Shown here piece after piece: positions 62,728 through 64,000 of a stretch of DNA of 64,000 bases (position 1 is the first letter of the stretch; every line of letters begins with the position of its first letter). The position numbers were made by a program, and so were the translations under genes. The notes under the pieces are model-generated. The model worked only from the letters and a program-made list of their open reading frames with translations, searched no databases and was not told the origin of the DNA. Source of the stretch: Vibrio hangzhouensis (GTDB lineage: Bacteria; Pseudomonadota; Gammaproteobacteria; Enterobacterales; Vibrionaceae). The stretch is from assembly GCF_900107935.1 (NCBI RefSeq), contig NZ_FNVG01000019.1:1-64000 (forward strand). The letters run 5' to 3'.

Positions 62728-63540
62728 CTATTTCGCAGAATATTTCTGAATTAACTTATCAACAATACGCGACACCGCGACAAAGCCGAATGTTGCAGTG
62801 ACCACCGTAGCCGCACCAAAGCCGCTGGCACAGTCCATTCTCTTCGGCCCTTCAGCCGTCGATTTCACACCGCAGACTGAACCATCAGCCTGAGGGTATT
62901 TCAGTTGCTCGGTAGAAAAAACACAATCAATACCGAACTTACGCGCTGGATTTTTACTGAAGTTATGGTGGCGACGCAGTGTATCTTTCAGTTTCTTCGC
63001 CAATGGATCCTGAATGGTTTTGGTGAGATCCGCCACCATGATCTGCGTTGGGTCTGTTTGCCCTCCCGCACCGCCGGTCGTGACCACTTTAATCTTATTG
63101 CTGCGGCAATACGCAAGCAATGCTGCTTTTGGCTTGATGCTGTCAATTGCATCAAGCACATAATCAAAGTCTTTACTGATGTACTCTGCTACATTATCCG
63201 CAGTGATAAAGTCATCAATCAGGTTGACCTTACATTCAGGGTTAATCAGTTTAACCCGGTCAGCCATCACTTCAATTTTACTCTGACCAATGCTACCCGA
63301 CATCGCATGGATCTGACGGTTTATATTGGTAACGCAGACATCATCCATATCAATTAGCGTCAACTCACCGATACCGGTTCGTGCCAACGCTTCTACCGCC
63401 CAGGATCCCACACCACCAATACCTACCACGCACACATGGGCGGCACGCAAAATGTCGACTTCACTGTGACCATAAAGTCTGCGTGTGCCACCAAATCTTT
63501 GATTGTAACTGTCAGAGGCTGGCTGGTTGAGTTCTCGCAT
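62728..63540 (-). CDS. tcdA: TcdA (CsdL), tRNA ct6A37 synthase
   Basis: 270 residues, E1-like ThiF/MoeB fold. ATP site GIGGVGSWAVEALARTG, with VLDAIDSIKPKA and TTGGAGGQTDP further on. Cyclises t6A to ct6A in tRNA. Ten bases upstream of csdE. Confidence 0.95.
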   Translation of the reverse strand: MRELNQPASDSYNQRFGGTRRLYGHSEVDILRAAHVCVVGIGGVGSWAVEALARTGIGELTLIDMDDVCVTNINRQIHAMSGSIGQSKIEVMADRVKLINPECKVNLIDDFITADNVAEYISKDFDYVLDAIDSIKPKAALLAYCRSNKIKVVTTGGAGGQTDPTQIMVADLTKTIQDPLAKKLKDTLRRHHNFSKNPARKFGIDCVFSTEQLKYPQADGSVCGVKSTAEGPKRMDCASGFGAATVVTATFGFVAVSRIVDKLIQKYSAK

Positions 63541-63564
63541 GGTTTACCTGGCTTATCTTGGAGA

Positions 63565-63597
63565 AATAAAGAAAGAGTGCGATTTATACGCACTCTT
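63565..63597 (-). terminator. Terminator of mltA
   Basis: AGAGTGCG/CGCACTCT stem, then TTTCTTT on the - strand, between mltA and tcdA. Confidence 0.7.
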
Positions 63598-63611
63598 GGG
63601 AAAAAGGTCAA

Positions 63612-64000
63612 CTATGGGGTAGCGGCAGGTCCAACGTTATTTTTCTCTGGTGGCATCAGCCATGGGCTCTGTGTCGCCGAGTCTTGCAAACCCAGTTTCC
63701 AAACCCGACCAAAGTGTTTGTAGTGGCCAGCCTGAGTACCGGCAAAATCGCCCATTCCATGGTAGAGGTCAAAGTGATTCCCTTTCACCGCTCCCCCGGT
63801 GTCTAATACGATCAGCAATCGAAGCTCGTGAGCCCCACTCCATGTACCATCAGCATTGAGCAAAGGAACTTCTGCCAATATTGGGGTACCCATAGGGAAG
63901 GCTGAGCGATCGCCGGCTACCGAAGCCATTGGCATAAGCGGAATGCCTGCAGTTCCCGTCACTGGTGCCGCCTGTTTAGGCTGGAAGAAGACAAAAGACG
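63612..64000 (-). CDS. mltA: Membrane-bound lytic transglycosylase A, 3' part
   Basis: About 129 C-terminal residues; the gene continues past the right edge. The frame stays open to position 64000 (…SFVFFQPKQAAPV). Shows the 3D domain with VALD-like IVLDTGGAVKGNHFDLYHG, whose Asp residues act in peptidoglycan cleavage. Sits before tcdA-csdE as in E. coli. Confidence 0.92.
   Translation of the reverse strand, partial: SFVFFQPKQAAPVTGTAGIPLMPMASVAGDRSAFPMGTPILAEVPLLNADGTWSGAHELRLLIVLDTGGAVKGNHFDLYHGMGDFAGTQAGHYKHFGRVWKLGLQDSATQSPWLMPPEKNNVGPAATP

Noticed and set aside
1..64000. CRISPR arrays, tRNA/rRNA genes, prophage or insertion-sequence genes
   Set aside because: No regularly spaced repeats, RNA-gene hallmarks, integrase, transposase or phage structural genes were seen on reading both strands.

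Overview
The window looks like a stretch of the larger chromosome of a marine Vibrio. Evidence is a complete Na+-translocating NADH:quinone reductase operon with its maturation genes (apbE, nqrM), Vibrio-type families (DUF3360, DUF3332, DUF3549, DUF3301, a Tsx/OmpK-type porin), and gene orders shared with enteric gamma-proteobacteria: nrdR-ribD-ribE-ribB-ribH-nusB-thiL-pgpA, yqcC-truC next to csrB, pepD-gpt-frsA-crl-proB-proA, bolA-yajG-ampG and csdA-csdE-tcdA-mltA. I see no tRNA, rRNA, prophage, integron or CRISPR array. The species cannot be fixed from this reading.

Layout. 1-8.3 kb is accessory-like: a 266-bp non-coding inverted-repeat element, a DUF3360 permease divergent from an unusual Cache-PAS-nucleotidyltransferase sensor, a membrane rhodanese, a 56-residue secreted peptide and a CHASE-like GGDEF-EAL protein. 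8.3-13.5 kb is the hexose-phosphate regulon: uhpT followed by uhpABC, with a CRP box and a 27-bp palindrome upstream of uhpT. 13.5-20.1 kb holds a DEAD-box helicase, a DUF3332 lipoprotein, MgtE, a crotonase-family protein, two small proteins and a PlsC-type acyltransferase. 20.2-27.4 kb is the riboflavin/NusB/ThiL/PgpA cluster with NrdR, then TruC-YqcC. 27.6-31 kb carries DUF3549, DUF3301, a GNAT protein, the CsrB small RNA (27 GGA triplets) and YaiI. 31-40.1 kb carries proA-proB, crl, frsA, gpt with its purine permease, a probable dual-function small RNA (28-codon ORF, CRP-like box, C-rich tail, terminator), pepD and two small conserved proteins.

40-44.5 kb has an NSS-family symporter with a TrpR-like operator at its start, a YggN/DUF2884 protein, and dinB under a LexA box, directly followed by a GreA/GreB-like gene. 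44.3-51.5 kb is nqrABCDEF-apbE-nqrM. 51.9-64 kb carries bolA, rlmG, yajG, a periplasmic cyclophilin, ampG, the rpoE-chrR photo-oxidative stress pair, a Lon-N-domain protein, the Tsx-type porin with CRP and CytR-like boxes, panE, yajL, csdA, csdE, tcdA and the 3' part of mltA.

The genes fit a marine fermenter that runs a sodium cycle, makes its own riboflavin (needed by the flavin-rich Nqr) and tunes carbon uptake through CRP and small RNAs. The best leads are the VcdRP-like dual RNA, the Cache-PAS-nucleotidyltransferase protein, the SOS-linked Gre-like factor, the TrpR box on the NSS transporter, and the RibB protein whose cyclohydrolase half has lost its zinc cysteines.
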